Shown here one piece after another: positions 36,906 to 45,742 of a stretch of DNA of 64,000 nucleotides. The notes under the pieces were generated by a model that worked only from the letters and a program-made list of their open reading frames with translations, was not told where the DNA came from and did no database searches. A program made the translations under genes and the position numbers. Source of the DNA: Mesorhizobium sp. AR07 (GTDB lineage: Bacteria > Pseudomonadota > Alphaproteobacteria > Rhizobiales > Rhizobiaceae); assembly GCF_024746815.1 (NCBI RefSeq), contig NZ_CP080525.1:1-64000 (forward strand). The letters are read 5' to 3'. Positions within the stretch are counted from its first letter, which is position 1. Each line of letters opens with the position of its first letter.

Positions 36906-37904
36906 TCACAATCCCCGGCCAAGCCGTCTGACGAACAGATAGGTGGCGGCCGCGATAACCAGTGATACCGCGGTCACCACCCAGAAGCCCATGGGCGTGT
37001 CGACCAGCGGCAGCCCGCCGACATTCATGCCGAAAAGGCCCGAAATGATGGTCATCGGCAGCAGCACCGCCGTCATGACAGAGAGAACATAGAGCAACTG
37101 GTTCGACTGCATGGTCAGCTTGGCCATCAGCTCGTCCTGCAACAGCCTTGTGCGCGCCTGCAACTGCTCGCCGTCATGATAGAGAGTATGCGCCCGTTGC
37201 GAGAGCCTGGCCGCCATGTCGTTGATCGGGTCGGGCAGTTCGTCGCGATGCGAATGGTCGAGATGCCGGAACAGATTGGTGAGCGTTGCCATCTGCCGGT
37301 GGATCACCACCAATTGCCGGCGCGCCTCGACCAGTGCTTGTCGCTCATTGTGCCATGCATCGCGCACGACCCGGTCCTCGATGCCGTCGAGCGTGTCGCC
37401 CAGCTTGCCGAGTTCTGCCGACATGCCGTCGAGCGACTGGCCGGTGACCGCCTCGATCAGTTCCGCCGGCGAACGGAATTTCCGCGATCCATTTTCAACC
37501 GTCTTGCGGACGGCGTCGACCGATTCCAGCGGCTGCTTGCGAGCGCCGATGAGCATCGTGTCGTTGAAGGCGAAGCGGAAATGGACGAGCCCGCGCGCCT
37601 CCGAAAAGTCGTGTCTGAGATCCGGCAGATCGCCATAGAGCCAGCCATCCTCGAAGTCGATGTGGCAGCCATGGCTGGGGGCAAGGAAGGCGTCGCGCAC
37701 CGGTCCCGGCAAAGCCCTTTCGGCGCCGATCTCCTGGCGTGCGTGCAGGTCGGTGACCTGATAGCTGCGCCAGGTCCAGCGCGCCTGTGCCAGGTCCTTG
37801 GTGCGCAGGCCCTCAGTGGTGAAATGGTAGACGAAGAACAGCCCGTGCTCGTCGGGCAGATAGGGCGAAAGGTCAGTGCCTTGCTGATTGGGAGCGATGT
37901 TCAT
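36906..37904 (-). CDS. CorA/ZntB-family divalent cation transporter
   Basis: 332-residue membrane protein with a large cytosolic N-terminal domain and two C-terminal membrane helices (about residues 268-290 and 303-323). The family hallmark GMN is present in SGLFGMNVGGLP, followed by the periplasmic loop. Overall architecture and the N-terminal region (ARWTWRSYQVTDLHARQ) are those of ZntB-like zinc transporters of rhizobia rather than CorA proper. ZntB proteins have been shown in other species to transport zinc; direction here is unproven. Confidence 0.88.
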   Translation of the reverse strand: MNIAPNQQGTDLSPYLPDEHGLFFVYHFTTEGLRTKDLAQARWTWRSYQVTDLHARQEIGAERALPGPVRDAFLAPSHGCHIDFEDGWLYGDLPDLRHDFSEARGLVHFRFAFNDTMLIGARKQPLESVDAVRKTVENGSRKFRSPAELIEAVTGQSLDGMSAELGKLGDTLDGIEDRVVRDAWHNERQALVEARRQLVVIHRQMATLTNLFRHLDHSHRDELPDPINDMAARLSQRAHTLYHDGEQLQARTRLLQDELMAKLTMQSNQLLYVLSVMTAVLLPMTIISGLFGMNVGGLPLVDTPMGFWVVTAVSLVIAAATYLFVRRLGRGL

Positions 37905-38045
37905 TGTCGCTTCTCCAGATGCAGGTTCAATCCACGACCCGCGCCGCGGCGCAATTGCGAAGTCCTAGCATGGGGGAACCCGGTTTCGTGTGACAGTTTC
38001 TTGACGTCACGACCGCCGTGCGGCAGGCAGCTGGGGAAGAGGGTA

Positions 38046-38093
38046 GGGCAGTAGGGCAGTAGGGCAGTAGGGCAGTAGGGCAGTAGGGCAGTA
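38046..38093. repeat. 8-base tandem repeat, six units
   Basis: Six perfect head-to-tail copies of GGGCAGTA (positions 38046-38093). A degenerate inverted version (TACTGCCTTACTGCCC) follows at 38124-38139, so the region can fold back. It lies in the 250-base gap downstream of the LOG-type gene and upstream of the ZntB-type gene, both on the minus strand. Confidence 0.9.
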
Positions 38094-38154
38094 GGGAGAG
38101 GGCCACACTCCAGGCAATTCACATACTGCCTTACTGCCCTATTCCCTTATTCCC

Positions 38155-38766
38155 CTAGAGTTTGTCGATCACCGACTGCACGCCCTCGGTCGGCGCGTCG
38201 ACGGAGGAGCCTGCCACCATGATGGCGGCGACGATTGCTTCGGGGTCGTTGACCACCAGCGGCTTGACCCGCTGCGCGGTGTGGATGAAGCCCTCGGTCG
38301 TCATGTGATCGAGCAGCGCCAGCATCGGATCCCAGAATCCACCGACATTGCCGAAGACGATCGGCTTGCGGTGATGGCCGAGCTGCGCCCAGGTCATGAC
38401 CTCGACGATCTCCTCGACCGTGCCGATGCCGCCGGGCAGCGCCACAAAGGCGTCGGATTTTTCGAACATTCTGTGTTTGCGCTCGTGCATATTGTCGGTG
38501 ATCACGAGCTCGTCGAGCCGGTCAAGCGCGGTTTCGGTCGCCTCCTTGTTGATCAGGAAGCGCGGAATGATGCCCGTCACCTTGCCGCCGGCACGCAGGG
38601 CGCCCTCGGCGACGGCGCCCATGATGCCTTTGGTGCCGCCGCCATAGACCAGCCGCAGACCAGCTCGCGCAATCGAGCGCCCGAGCAGGTGTCCGGCCTT
38701 GGCATAGGTTTCATCACGGCCCGGAGACGAGCCGCAATAGACGCAGACGGATCGAATCGTGTTCAT
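38155..38766 (-). CDS. LOG-family protein (TIGR00730 Rossmann-fold)
   Basis: 203-residue lysine-decarboxylase-like protein of the LOG family, cytokinin riboside 5'-monophosphate phosphoribohydrolases or related nucleotide 5'-monophosphate nucleosidases. The active-site signature PGGIGTVEEIVEV (PGGxGTxxE) is at about residues 110-122, with the nucleotide loop YGGGTKGIMGAVAEGAL earlier and MHERKHRMF between them. In plant-associated bacteria such enzymes may produce cytokinins, but a housekeeping nucleotide role is as likely. Confidence 0.9.
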   Translation of the reverse strand: MNTIRSVCVYCGSSPGRDETYAKAGHLLGRSIARAGLRLVYGGGTKGIMGAVAEGALRAGGKVTGIIPRFLINKEATETALDRLDELVITDNMHERKHRMFEKSDAFVALPGGIGTVEEIVEVMTWAQLGHHRKPIVFGNVGGFWDPMLALLDHMTTEGFIHTAQRVKPLVVNDPEAIVAAIMVAGSSVDAPTEGVQSVIDKL

Positions 38767-38881
38767 GCCGATGATTGGTGATTGGGTCTGAAAGCGTGGT
38801 CAAGCCCCGGGACGGGCTTTTTCTTGTCGGTCTTGGCAAAACAGGCTAGACCGGCATTAGGTGGCTAAGGGGTAGGTTAAT

Positions 38882-40414
38882 ATGGCAATTAATCCATTGA
38901 AGGCGTTCTTGTTCGCGGCGGGTGGGACCGTCGCGGCCGCAGGAACCGCCTATGTATCGGGCGCACTCGACCCATATCTCAACCGCACGCCGCCTGCGGA
39001 AGTAGCGGCGCTGACACCGCCCGCGGCGCCGAAACCGGCCGCTCCCGGCACGGAAGCGCGGCTGCCGCCAGCGGCGGTGCCGGCCGCTCCAGCCGCTGCG
39101 CCCCAGGCAACGGCGCCAGCGGCGCCCGGCACCAATGCGATGGCACCGGCGACGGGTACGGCGGTACCCGCTGCGCCGGCCACGGCCGGTCCGATCGCGC
39201 CGTCCTTCGATGTCGTGCGTGTCGAGAGCAATGGTTCCATCGTCGTCGCCGGCAATGCGGCGCCCAACTCGAAAGTCGAGATCCTCAGCGGCCAGCCCGT
39301 GCTCGGCTCGACCATCGCCGGGCCTGACGGCGCCTTTGTCATCGTCCTCGACGATCCGCTGAAGCCGGGCGACTATACAATTGCACTGCGCGCGACCACT
39401 GGTGGTGTCGTGACCGCCTCGCCGCAGACCGCCGTCGTTTCGGTTCCCAAGGATGCGGCCGGCCAGGTGCTGGCCATGGTCGAGGAGCCGGGCAAGCCGG
39501 CCCAACTGCTTACCGTTCCGGCGCCCGAGACAAAGCCAGCCGCGCCGGCGGCCGGCAACCAGGCTGCCGCGCCAGCTGCCCCGGCAACCGCAGCGCCTGC
39601 GACTGCTGCTGCGGCGCCAGCCGCACCGGCGGCAACGACACCAGCGCCGGCCGTGGTTGAAGCAACGCCGGCTCCGGCAGCACCGGCAACGCAGCCCGCT
39701 GCATCCGTGGCCGAACCCAAGATCGTCGTCGAGGCGGTCGAGATCGACGGCCACAAGATCTTTGTTGCCGGCCTCGCCGATGCCGGTCGCAAAGTGCGCG
39801 CCTATGCCAACGACATCCTGCTCGGTGATGCGCGGACGTCGCCGGACCGCCACTTCCTGGTCGAAGCGACGCGCGACATTCCGGTCGGCAGCTACACCAT
39901 CCGTGTCGACGGCCTCGATGCCGACGGGGTGAAAGTGGTGGCCCGCGCCGCCGTACCGTTCGAGCGCGAGCCGGGTGAATCGGTCGCCGCCGTGGCGCCG
40001 GCAGAGCTCAAGCCCGCTGAGGCAAAGCCGGCCGCGCCTGCTGTTGTCGCGGCTGTCCCGGCGGCACCGGCCACCGAGGCGCCAGCCTCGGCCGCAGCCC
40101 AAGCTCCGGCCGTTGTGGCGGCGGCAACGCCGCCAAGCGATGTCCCCGAGACCGTGGCGCCCAAGCTCGAGCATGCCGACGGTGCCGTCATCATCCGCCG
40201 CAACGACACGCTCTGGCGGATTTCACGGCGCGTCTACGGCCATGGCGTGCGTTATTCGACCATCTACCTCGCCAACCGGGACCAGATCAGCGATCCCGAT
40301 CGCATCTGGCCGGGACAGGTGTTCAAGGTCCCGGAAAAGTCGAAGGAAGGCGAAGCCGCCGACCTCAAGTCGATGGGCGAGCAGGCGACAACAGCGCCGA
40401 CCAAGACCAACTAA
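38882..40414 (+). CDS. LysM-domain protein with Ala/Pro-rich linkers
   Basis: 510-residue protein. The N-terminus has one hydrophobic segment (PLKAFLFAAGGTVAAAGTAYVSGA), either a signal anchor or signal peptide. The middle is two Ala/Pro-rich low-complexity blocks (about residues 38-100 and 215-275) alternating with Ig-like modules (VRVESNGSIVVAGNAAPNSKVEIL; VEAVEIDGHKIFVAGLADAGRKV). The C-terminal LysM repeat reads RRNDTLWRISRRVYGHGVRYSTIYLANRDQISDPDRIWPGQVFKVP, predicted to bind peptidoglycan. It is probably a periplasmic cell-wall-associated protein. Confidence 0.88.
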   Translation: MAINPLKAFLFAAGGTVAAAGTAYVSGALDPYLNRTPPAEVAALTPPAAPKPAAPGTEARLPPAAVPAAPAAAPQATAPAAPGTNAMAPATGTAVPAAPATAGPIAPSFDVVRVESNGSIVVAGNAAPNSKVEILSGQPVLGSTIAGPDGAFVIVLDDPLKPGDYTIALRATTGGVVTASPQTAVVSVPKDAAGQVLAMVEEPGKPAQLLTVPAPETKPAAPAAGNQAAAPAAPATAAPATAAAAPAAPAATTPAPAVVEATPAPAAPATQPAASVAEPKIVVEAVEIDGHKIFVAGLADAGRKVRAYANDILLGDARTSPDRHFLVEATRDIPVGSYTIRVDGLDADGVKVVARAAVPFEREPGESVAAVAPAELKPAEAKPAAPAVVAAVPAAPATEAPASAAAQAPAVVAAATPPSDVPETVAPKLEHADGAVIIRRNDTLWRISRRVYGHGVRYSTIYLANRDQISDPDRIWPGQVFKVPEKSKEGEAADLKSMGEQATTAPTKTN

Positions 40415-40500
40415 CGCATTGCCTGGCTCGCCTCGGACTCGATCTATATTTCGCAAGTTCTGCCCCATCAGGGCAATTGCTTCAGGTTCCGAACGTCAGT

Positions 40501-40695
40501 GGCGCCCCTCACCTGCCTGCCGGCATCCTCTCCCCGTATAGTGACGGGGAGAGGGGCGCTGTCATCGACGATTTCGCCAATTGTCGGTGCTCAAATTGTC
40601 AGTGCTGAAGAAAAGGCGCCAGCGTTGCGGCCAGCTTCTTTCTCCCCGTCACTATACGGGGAGAAATGCCCGGCAGGGCAATGAGGGGCGGCGCC
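40501..40695. repeat. Long inverted-repeat element, copy 5
   Basis: Outer arms GGCGCCCCTCA...GCCGGCA and TGCCCGGC...TGAGGGGCGGCGCC, inner stem CTCCCCGTATAGTGACGGGGAG matched by CTCCCCGTCACTATACGGGGAG. Lies in the 403-base gap between the LysM and ArsR genes; no gene is seen in that gap. Confidence 0.88.
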
Positions 40696-40791
40696 AACTT
40701 CGACAAATGGTGATCTCCCCACAAATTGGAAACTGTCGTTGGTCTGAAGCGATTGTCCTGCTCTACCCATCGGGTTAGCTTGCCCTCGACA

Positions 40792-40824
40792 CGGTCATCG
40801 TTTATCGCCGATGGACGATGACCG
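40792..40824. promoter_or_regulatory. Inverted repeat covering the ArsR start codon, candidate operator
   Basis: Perfect 10-base arms CGGTCATCGT and ACGATGACCG separated by 13 bases; the right arm contains the ATG (40818-40820) of the ArsR gene. ArsR repressors commonly bind such dyads near their own start. As RNA it could also hide the start codon in a hairpin. Confidence 0.55.
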
Positions 40825-41165
40825 AATCCCTCTTTGAAGCAGGCGGAAGCTGCCGCGCGCCGGAAAACCCCGCCGTGGACAGCCGCGCTATCGCCGCCCG
40901 CATCGCAGCACTTTCGCATCCGGCACGCATCGAAATCCTGAAATATCTGTCGGGCAGCAACTCCTGTTGCTGCCGTGAGGTGGTCGATCATCTCGATCTG
41001 GCCCAGTCCACCGTTTCCCAGCACTTGAAGATACTGGTCGAGGCCGGCCTGGTTCGCTTCGAGCCCGACCGGCAGCGCTCGCGCTACGAGGTCGATCGTG
41101 CAGCGCTCGCCGGTGTGTCCGCATCGGTTGCCGCGCTCGTCAATTCCTGCTGCTCCGGCCGCTGA
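40818..41165 (+). CDS. ArsR-family regulator with cysteine clusters
   Basis: 115-residue winged helix-turn-helix repressor (ALSHPARIEILKYL...CREVVDHLDLAQSTVSQHLKILVEAGLVRFEPDRQRSRYEVD). A cluster SNSCCCREV sits at the start of the DNA-binding helices and CC is repeated at the C-terminus (NSCCSGR), with another Cys near residue 13. These are plausible soft-metal or metalloid ligands, resembling but not identical to the ELCVCD site of ArsR. It lies 23 bases before an Atm1-type ABC exporter, its likely target. Confidence 0.9.
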   Translation: MTESLFEAGGSCRAPENPAVDSRAIAARIAALSHPARIEILKYLSGSNSCCCREVVDHLDLAQSTVSQHLKILVEAGLVRFEPDRQRSRYEVDRAALAGVSASVAALVNSCCSGR

Positions 41166-41188
41166 AAAATAAGAAGAAGGCACAAAAA

Positions 41189-43069
41189 ATGGCCGAAAAA
41201 ACTGTCTCCGACTCCTCGACCTTCAAGACGCTGCTCAATCTGTGGCCTTACATGTGGCCGGCCGATCGCGCCGATCTCAGGGCACGGGTCACCTGGGCGA
41301 CGCTTCTGCTGGTTGTCGCCAAGCTGACGCTGGTCGCCGGTCCCTATTTCTTTAAATGGGCGACCGACGCGCTGGCCGGCGACGCCAAGTCGGTGCCGCC
41401 GCTGCCGACCTTCCTTTTGGCGCCGGTCATGCTGGTCGTCGCCTACAATGTCGTGCGCCTGGTGCAGCTTGGCTTCAACCAGCTGCGCGACGCGCTGTTT
41501 GCCCGTGTCGGCCAGTACGCGGTGCGCCAGCTCGCCTTCCGCACCTTCGTTCATATGCACGAACTGTCACTGCGCTTTCATCTCGAGCGGCGCACCGGCG
41601 GCCTGTCGCGCATCATCGAGCGCGGCACCAAGGGCATCGAGACGATCGTGCGCTTCATCATGCTCAACACGGCGCCGACCATCCTCGAATTCGCGCTGAC
41701 CACCGGCATCTTTGCCTTTACCTATGGCTGGAAATATGTGGTCGTCGTCGCCGTCACCGTCTGGATCTATGTCTGGTTCACGGTCCGCGCCAGCGACTGG
41801 CGCATCTCGATCCGCCGCGACATGAACGACAGCGACACCGACGCCAACACCAAGGCGATCGACTCGCTGCTCAATTACGAGACGGTCAAATATTTCAACA
41901 ACGAAGGCATGGAGGCCGAGCGTTTCGACCGTTCGATGGCGCGTTACGAGATCGCGGCGACGCGCATCTGGACCTCGCTCGGCTGGCTGAATTTCGGCCA
42001 GGGCATTATCTTCGGCCTCGGCACCGTCATCGTCATGTGCATGTCGGCGCTGGAAGTGCAGGCCGGCACGCAGACGGTCGGCGATTTCGTCTTCATCAAC
42101 GCCATGCTGATGCAATTGTCGGTGCCGCTCAATTTCATCGGCTTCATCTATCGCGAAATCCGCCAGGGACTGACCGACATCGAGCAGATGTTCGATCTTT
42201 TGGATGTACCGCAAGAGATCGTCGACAAACCCGACGCAAAGCCGCTCGTCGTCAAGGCAGGCACGGTCGAGTTCCGCGATGTGCATTTCTCCTATGACCC
42301 GAACCGCAAGATCCTGAAAGGCATCAGCTTCGAGGTGCCGGCCGGCAAGACGGTCGCCATCGTCGGGCCGTCGGGCGCCGGCAAGTCGACCATCTCGCGG
42401 CTTCTGTTCCGCTTCTACGACGTCCAGGCCGGCCAGGTGCTGATCGACGGCCAGGATGTCCGTGACGTGACGCAGGAAAGCCTGCGGGCTGTGATCGGCA
42501 TGGTGCCGCAGGACACCGTGCTGTTCAACGACACCATCGCCTACAACATCCGCTATGGCCGCATCGGCGCGAGTGAGGACGACATGCGCAAGGCGGCCGA
42601 ACTTGCCCAGATCGGCCCGTTCATCGAGCGGCTGCCCGATGGCTACAAGTCGATGGTCGGCGAACGCGGGCTAAAACTCTCCGGCGGCGAGAAGCAACGC
42701 GTGGCGATCGCCCGCACCATCTTGAAAGCACCGCCGATCCTGATGCTGGACGAAGCGACGTCGGCACTCGACAGCCACACCGAACAGGAGATCCAGGCCG
42801 CGCTCGATCTGGTCAGCCGTGGCCGCACCACCATCGTCATCGCCCATCGGCTGTCGACGGTGATTTCCGCCGACGAGATCATTGTGCTGCATGACGGCCA
42901 GATCGCCGAGCGCGGCACCCATGCCGAGCTGATGCGCAAGCATGGTCTCTACGCCTCGATGTGGGACCGCCAGCGCGAAGCGACCGAAGCCGAGGAGCGG
43001 CTGCGCATCGCCCGCGAGGGCGACGAGCTTGGCGTCATCGTTCGCCGCCGCACGTCGGAGGTGTCATAG
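41189..43069 (+). CDS. Atm1/HMT1-type ABC exporter (fused permease-ATPase)
   Basis: 626-residue half-transporter: six membrane helices in the first about 320 residues, then an ATPase with Walker A GPSGAGKST, signature KLSGGEKQRVAIARTIL and Walker B ILMLDEATSALD, and a C-terminal extension. It matches the ABCB7/Atm1/HMT1 group (NYETVKYFNNEGMEAERFD is the family hallmark), whose bacterial members export glutathione-linked metals or polysulfides and confer heavy-metal tolerance. The ArsR-type gene just upstream supports metal-responsive control, as opposed to a housekeeping role. Confidence 0.92.
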   Translation: MAEKTVSDSSTFKTLLNLWPYMWPADRADLRARVTWATLLLVVAKLTLVAGPYFFKWATDALAGDAKSVPPLPTFLLAPVMLVVAYNVVRLVQLGFNQLRDALFARVGQYAVRQLAFRTFVHMHELSLRFHLERRTGGLSRIIERGTKGIETIVRFIMLNTAPTILEFALTTGIFAFTYGWKYVVVVAVTVWIYVWFTVRASDWRISIRRDMNDSDTDANTKAIDSLLNYETVKYFNNEGMEAERFDRSMARYEIAATRIWTSLGWLNFGQGIIFGLGTVIVMCMSALEVQAGTQTVGDFVFINAMLMQLSVPLNFIGFIYREIRQGLTDIEQMFDLLDVPQEIVDKPDAKPLVVKAGTVEFRDVHFSYDPNRKILKGISFEVPAGKTVAIVGPSGAGKSTISRLLFRFYDVQAGQVLIDGQDVRDVTQESLRAVIGMVPQDTVLFNDTIAYNIRYGRIGASEDDMRKAAELAQIGPFIERLPDGYKSMVGERGLKLSGGEKQRVAIARTILKAPPILMLDEATSALDSHTEQEIQAALDLVSRGRTTIVIAHRLSTVISADEIIVLHDGQIAERGTHAELMRKHGLYASMWDRQREATEAEERLRIAREGDELGVIVRRRTSEVS

Positions 43070-43075
43070 CGTTTT

Positions 43076-43230
43076 ACCTTCTCCCCCTTGTGGGAGAAGG
43101 TGGATCGGCGCGGAGCGCCGAGACGGTTGAGGGGTGCTGGAAGAAATGTCGTCATTGCCAAGCTGGAACACCCCTCATCCGACCTCGCTTCACGAGGCCA
43201 CCTTCTCCCACAAGGGGAAAGGGAAAGGTG
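43076..43230. repeat. Long inverted-repeat element, copy 6
   Basis: Arms ACCTTCTCCCCCTTGTGGG and CCCACAAGGGG; middle stems GAGGGGTGCTGGAA / AACACCCCTC. Similar to copy 7. Follows the exporter gene by a few bases. Confidence 0.85.
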
Positions 43231-43244
43231 TCGAAAATTTCCAC

Positions 43245-43275
43245 TTGACCTCAACTTAAGTTGAGATCGTACGCC
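43245..43275 (+). promoter_or_regulatory. MerR/SoxR-type promoter with 19-base spacer
   Basis: TTGACC (-35, 43245-43250) and a weak TACGCC (-10, 43270-43275) are separated by 19 bases, the over-long spacing typical of MerR-family promoters. The spacer is occupied by the perfect 16-base palindrome CTCAACTTAAGTTGAG (43250-43265), which closely resembles the SoxR box CCTCAAGTTAACTTGAGG. It lies 48 bases before the monooxygenase-like gene at 43323. Confidence 0.6.
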
Positions 43276-43322
43276 GTTCTTGGAGCCCGCAAACGCCATG
43301 ATCCAAGAACGGAACAGTTGAA

Positions 43323-43670
43323 ATGAACGACATAAATCAGAATGTTAACGACGGCAGCGTGTTCAGGGTGGACAAGTTCGTCGTCCCGGCCGCCGCCCGC
43401 GAGGAGATCCTCACCAAGGTCAGGACAACGCATGAGCTGCTGCGCCGGCAGGATGGCTTCGTGCAGGACTTCCTGCTCGAGCAATTCTCGGGGCCGGGTG
43501 AGTTCAACCTGGTTACGATCGTCGAATGGGAGAGCCAGGCGGCCGTCGACAAGGTCGTGCCGATCGTCAAGGCCGCGCATGAACGGATCGCCTTCAATCC
43601 GCGGGAGACGATCGCCCGGCTCGGCGTTCGGGCCGACATCGCCAACTATCAGCGGATTCCCGGGCTCTAA
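43323..43670 (+). CDS. Antibiotic biosynthesis monooxygenase (ABM) family protein
   Basis: 115-residue protein of the dimeric alpha-beta barrel ABM family (YgiN-like quinol monooxygenases): VFRVDKFVVPAAAREEILTKVRTTHELLRRQDGFVQDFLLEQFSGPGEFNLVTIVEWES. No cofactor motif is expected. A MerR/SoxR-type promoter directly upstream suggests induction by redox-active compounds or superoxide, consistent with quinone detoxification, but the regulator gene is not in the window. A RIME-like copy follows its stop directly. Confidence 0.85.
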   Translation: MNDINQNVNDGSVFRVDKFVVPAAAREEILTKVRTTHELLRRQDGFVQDFLLEQFSGPGEFNLVTIVEWESQAAVDKVVPIVKAAHERIAFNPRETIARLGVRADIANYQRIPGL

Positions 43671-43772
43671 TGCATGTCGCCCAAAAGTGCGCAGCGGTTT
43701 TGGGACAACGACATGCACAAACAAAAAAGCTTAAAGCGCGTCGACTGGATCCGTTTCAACGCGACGCGCTTT
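43671..43772. repeat. RIME-like double palindrome, copy 4
   Basis: Two palindromes: TGCATGTCG...CGACATGCA (43671-43717, with core CAAAAGTG...CGGTTTTG) and AAAGCGCGTCG...CGACGCGCTTT (43733-43772). It separates two convergent genes and reaches into the stop codon of the SMP-30 gene. Confidence 0.8.
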
Positions 43773-44637
43773 AGCCAGGCCAGCCGACGCCAGGCGCCGG
43801 CGCTTCAACGCCGAGCACCTGGCCGGTGCGGGCATCCCCGGTCATATGCTCGAAGCCGCGCCATTCGGCGGCGGCGATGAACAGCGTTCTTCTGTCCGCG
43901 CCACCCAGCATGCAGGCAAAGCAGCCGCGGTCGACATCGACCGTCTGCAGCACCTCACCGCCTTCGAGCACCCGCACGCAGCGCTTGTTGGGCACATCCG
44001 CATACCAGGCGGCGCCTTCGGCATCGAGGCAGATGCCGTCGGGAAAACCGTCGAGATCGGCCCAGACCCTGCGGTTGGCGAGGCTGCCGTCAGCGGCGAT
44101 GTCGAAGGCGGTCAGCCGGTTGGCGTGCGATTCGGCAACGATCAGCGTCTTGTTGTCCGGGGTTACCGCCATGCCGTTGGCAAAGGCGATATTCTCCGCC
44201 ACTTGCCGGACCGCGCCATCCGATGTGATCAGCACGATGGTGCCGGGGCCGAAATGCTCGCCGGGAGCCGGCGCCGGGCCGCCGCCATTGACATAGATGT
44301 TGCCGCGCCCGTCGACGACGATCTCGTTCCACGGGCTTTTCGACAGGCCGCGCAAATCGGCGTGGGTGACGAGTGCGCCGTCGGCTTCCTGCCTGAGCAG
44401 CAGCCCTTCGCGACCGGAGACGACGAGCAGGCGGCCATCCGGCAGCCAGTCGATGGAATAGGGCAGGACAGCCGGCACAGTGAGCACGATCTCGCGATTG
44501 CCGTCGGCATCGACGGCGACGATTTCGCCCGTGCCCCAGTTGCAGACCCACAGACGCCCATCATGCCAGCGCGGCGATTCCCCGAAGGCGAGGCCGGCTG
44601 TAATGAGGCGCGCTTGGGGGACCGATTGTTTCTGCAT
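43771..44637 (-). CDS. SMP-30/gluconolactonase-like protein
   Basis: 288-residue six-bladed beta-propeller of the SMP-30/Gnl/LRE family. Metal-binding and family segments: GLAFGESPRWHDGRLWVCNWGTGEI (Glu ligand), NEIVVDGRGNIYVNG (Asn ligand), FANGMAVTPDNKTLIVAES (Asn), DGFPDGICLDAEGAAWYAD (Asp). Likely a lactonase acting on sugar lactones, but substrate cannot be predicted. Divergent from psd. Confidence 0.9.
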   Translation of the reverse strand: MQKQSVPQARLITAGLAFGESPRWHDGRLWVCNWGTGEIVAVDADGNREIVLTVPAVLPYSIDWLPDGRLLVVSGREGLLLRQEADGALVTHADLRGLSKSPWNEIVVDGRGNIYVNGGGPAPAPGEHFGPGTIVLITSDGAVRQVAENIAFANGMAVTPDNKTLIVAESHANRLTAFDIAADGSLANRRVWADLDGFPDGICLDAEGAAWYADVPNKRCVRVLEGGEVLQTVDVDRGCFACMLGGADRRTLFIAAAEWRGFEHMTGDARTGQVLGVEAPAPGVGWPG

Positions 44638-45040
44638 TTGCGGGAACTCCTTGTGTTGCGGGCGTCATCATGGCCGAAAGAGGCCATGAACGACGCTGTC
44701 TCACCAAGGACGGGCGAAGGGGCGGTTTGCCGACAGCAGCCCTACTTTTCGCTCAGGAAGAAATTTCCATCGGCATGGCCATTGGCGCCGCAGCCTTGGC
44801 AGGCAGCCCATCGACTGTCATCAAGGTGCGCCCCGCTCAGATGTCGGATCATGAGCGACTGACCTTTTCCACGCGCTGTGAACCGGCGGTGGCCTGAATT
44901 CCGATGGCAATGACGCTGACAGCAAGCACATCACCGCTTCTGCAAGTTGCGGCCAATGTGGCCATGCCGATTGTTGCGTTGCGGCGAAGGGGGCTTTCGG
45001 CTATTGAGGCCGGACTTGAAACGGAGCCCGCCCCAGCCCG
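44638..45040. other. Divergent intergenic region between SMP-30 and psd genes
   Basis: 403 bases with no gene I can support. A 36-residue minus-strand frame (44742-44852) was not accepted. It probably contains promoters of both flanking genes. No repeat of the two families is present. Confidence 0.4.
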
Positions 45041-45739
45041 ATGAGCCTTGTCGATACGGTCAAGAACGCGTTCGTACCGATCCATCGCGAAGGCTATCCC
45101 TTCATCGCGGCCTTCGGCGCGGCAACGCTGTTCCTCGGCTATTTCTCCTCGATCCTGTTCTGGATAGGCCTTATCCTGACCGCCTGGTGCGTCTATTTCT
45201 TCCGCGATCCCGAGCGCGTCACGCCGGTCGACGACCGCCTGGTGGTGAGCCCGGCCGACGGCATCATCTCGGCGGTTGGACCGGCCGTGCCGCCGCGCGA
45301 ACTCGGCCTCGGCAATGTCGAGATGACCCGCATCTCGGTGTTCATGAACGTCTTTTCCTGCCATGTGAACCGCGCCCCGGTGCGCGGCCGTATCGCCAGG
45401 ATCGAACATCGGCCCGGAAAATTCCTCAATGCCGAGCTCGACAAGGCCAGCACCGAGAACGAGCGCAATGGTCTGGTCATCGAGAGTCCCAACGGCACGG
45501 TCGCCGCCGTGCAGATCGCGGGCCTGGTGGCGCGCCGCATCGTCTGCTGGGCCGAGGCCGGCGGCACGATCGGCACTGGCGAGCGTTTCGGCCTGATCCG
45601 TTTCGGCTCACGCGTCGACGTGTTCCTGCCGCTGACCGCCACGCCGCGCGTTGCCGTTGGCCAGACGGCGGTCGGTGGCGAAACCGTGCTGGCCGAATTC
45701 GGCGGTGTCGCCGGCACCCCTCTCGTGCGGATTTCCTGA
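45041..45739 (+). CDS. psd: Phosphatidylserine decarboxylase proenzyme
   Basis: Converts phosphatidylserine to phosphatidylethanolamine at the inner membrane. The 232-residue product is the short bacterial type with one or two N-terminal hydrophobic segments ([31 protein letters not shown]), the block [38 protein letters not shown]..., and the autocleavage site with pyruvoyl serine in [13 protein letters not shown]. The next gene, pssA, makes its substrate; only three bases separate them. Confidence 0.95.
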   Translation: MSLVDTVKNAFVPIHREGYPFIAAFGAATLFLGYFSSILFWIGLILTAWCVYFFRDPERVTPVDDRLVVSPADGIISAVGPAVPPRELGLGNVEMTRISVFMNVFSCHVNRAPVRGRIARIEHRPGKFLNAELDKASTENERNGLVIESPNGTVAAVQIAGLVARRIVCWAEAGGTIGTGERFGLIRFGSRVDVFLPLTATPRVAVGQTAVGGETVLAEFGGVAGTPLVRIS

Positions 45740-45742
45740 CCG

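Noticed and set aside
38046..38093. Tandem array considered as CRISPR
   Set aside because: Eight-base units with no spacers; no cas genes in the window.
44742..44852. 36-residue minus-strand frame upstream of the SMP-30 gene
   Set aside because: Protein-like in places (cysteine pair) but no ribosome binding site and overlapping alternative frames look equally good.
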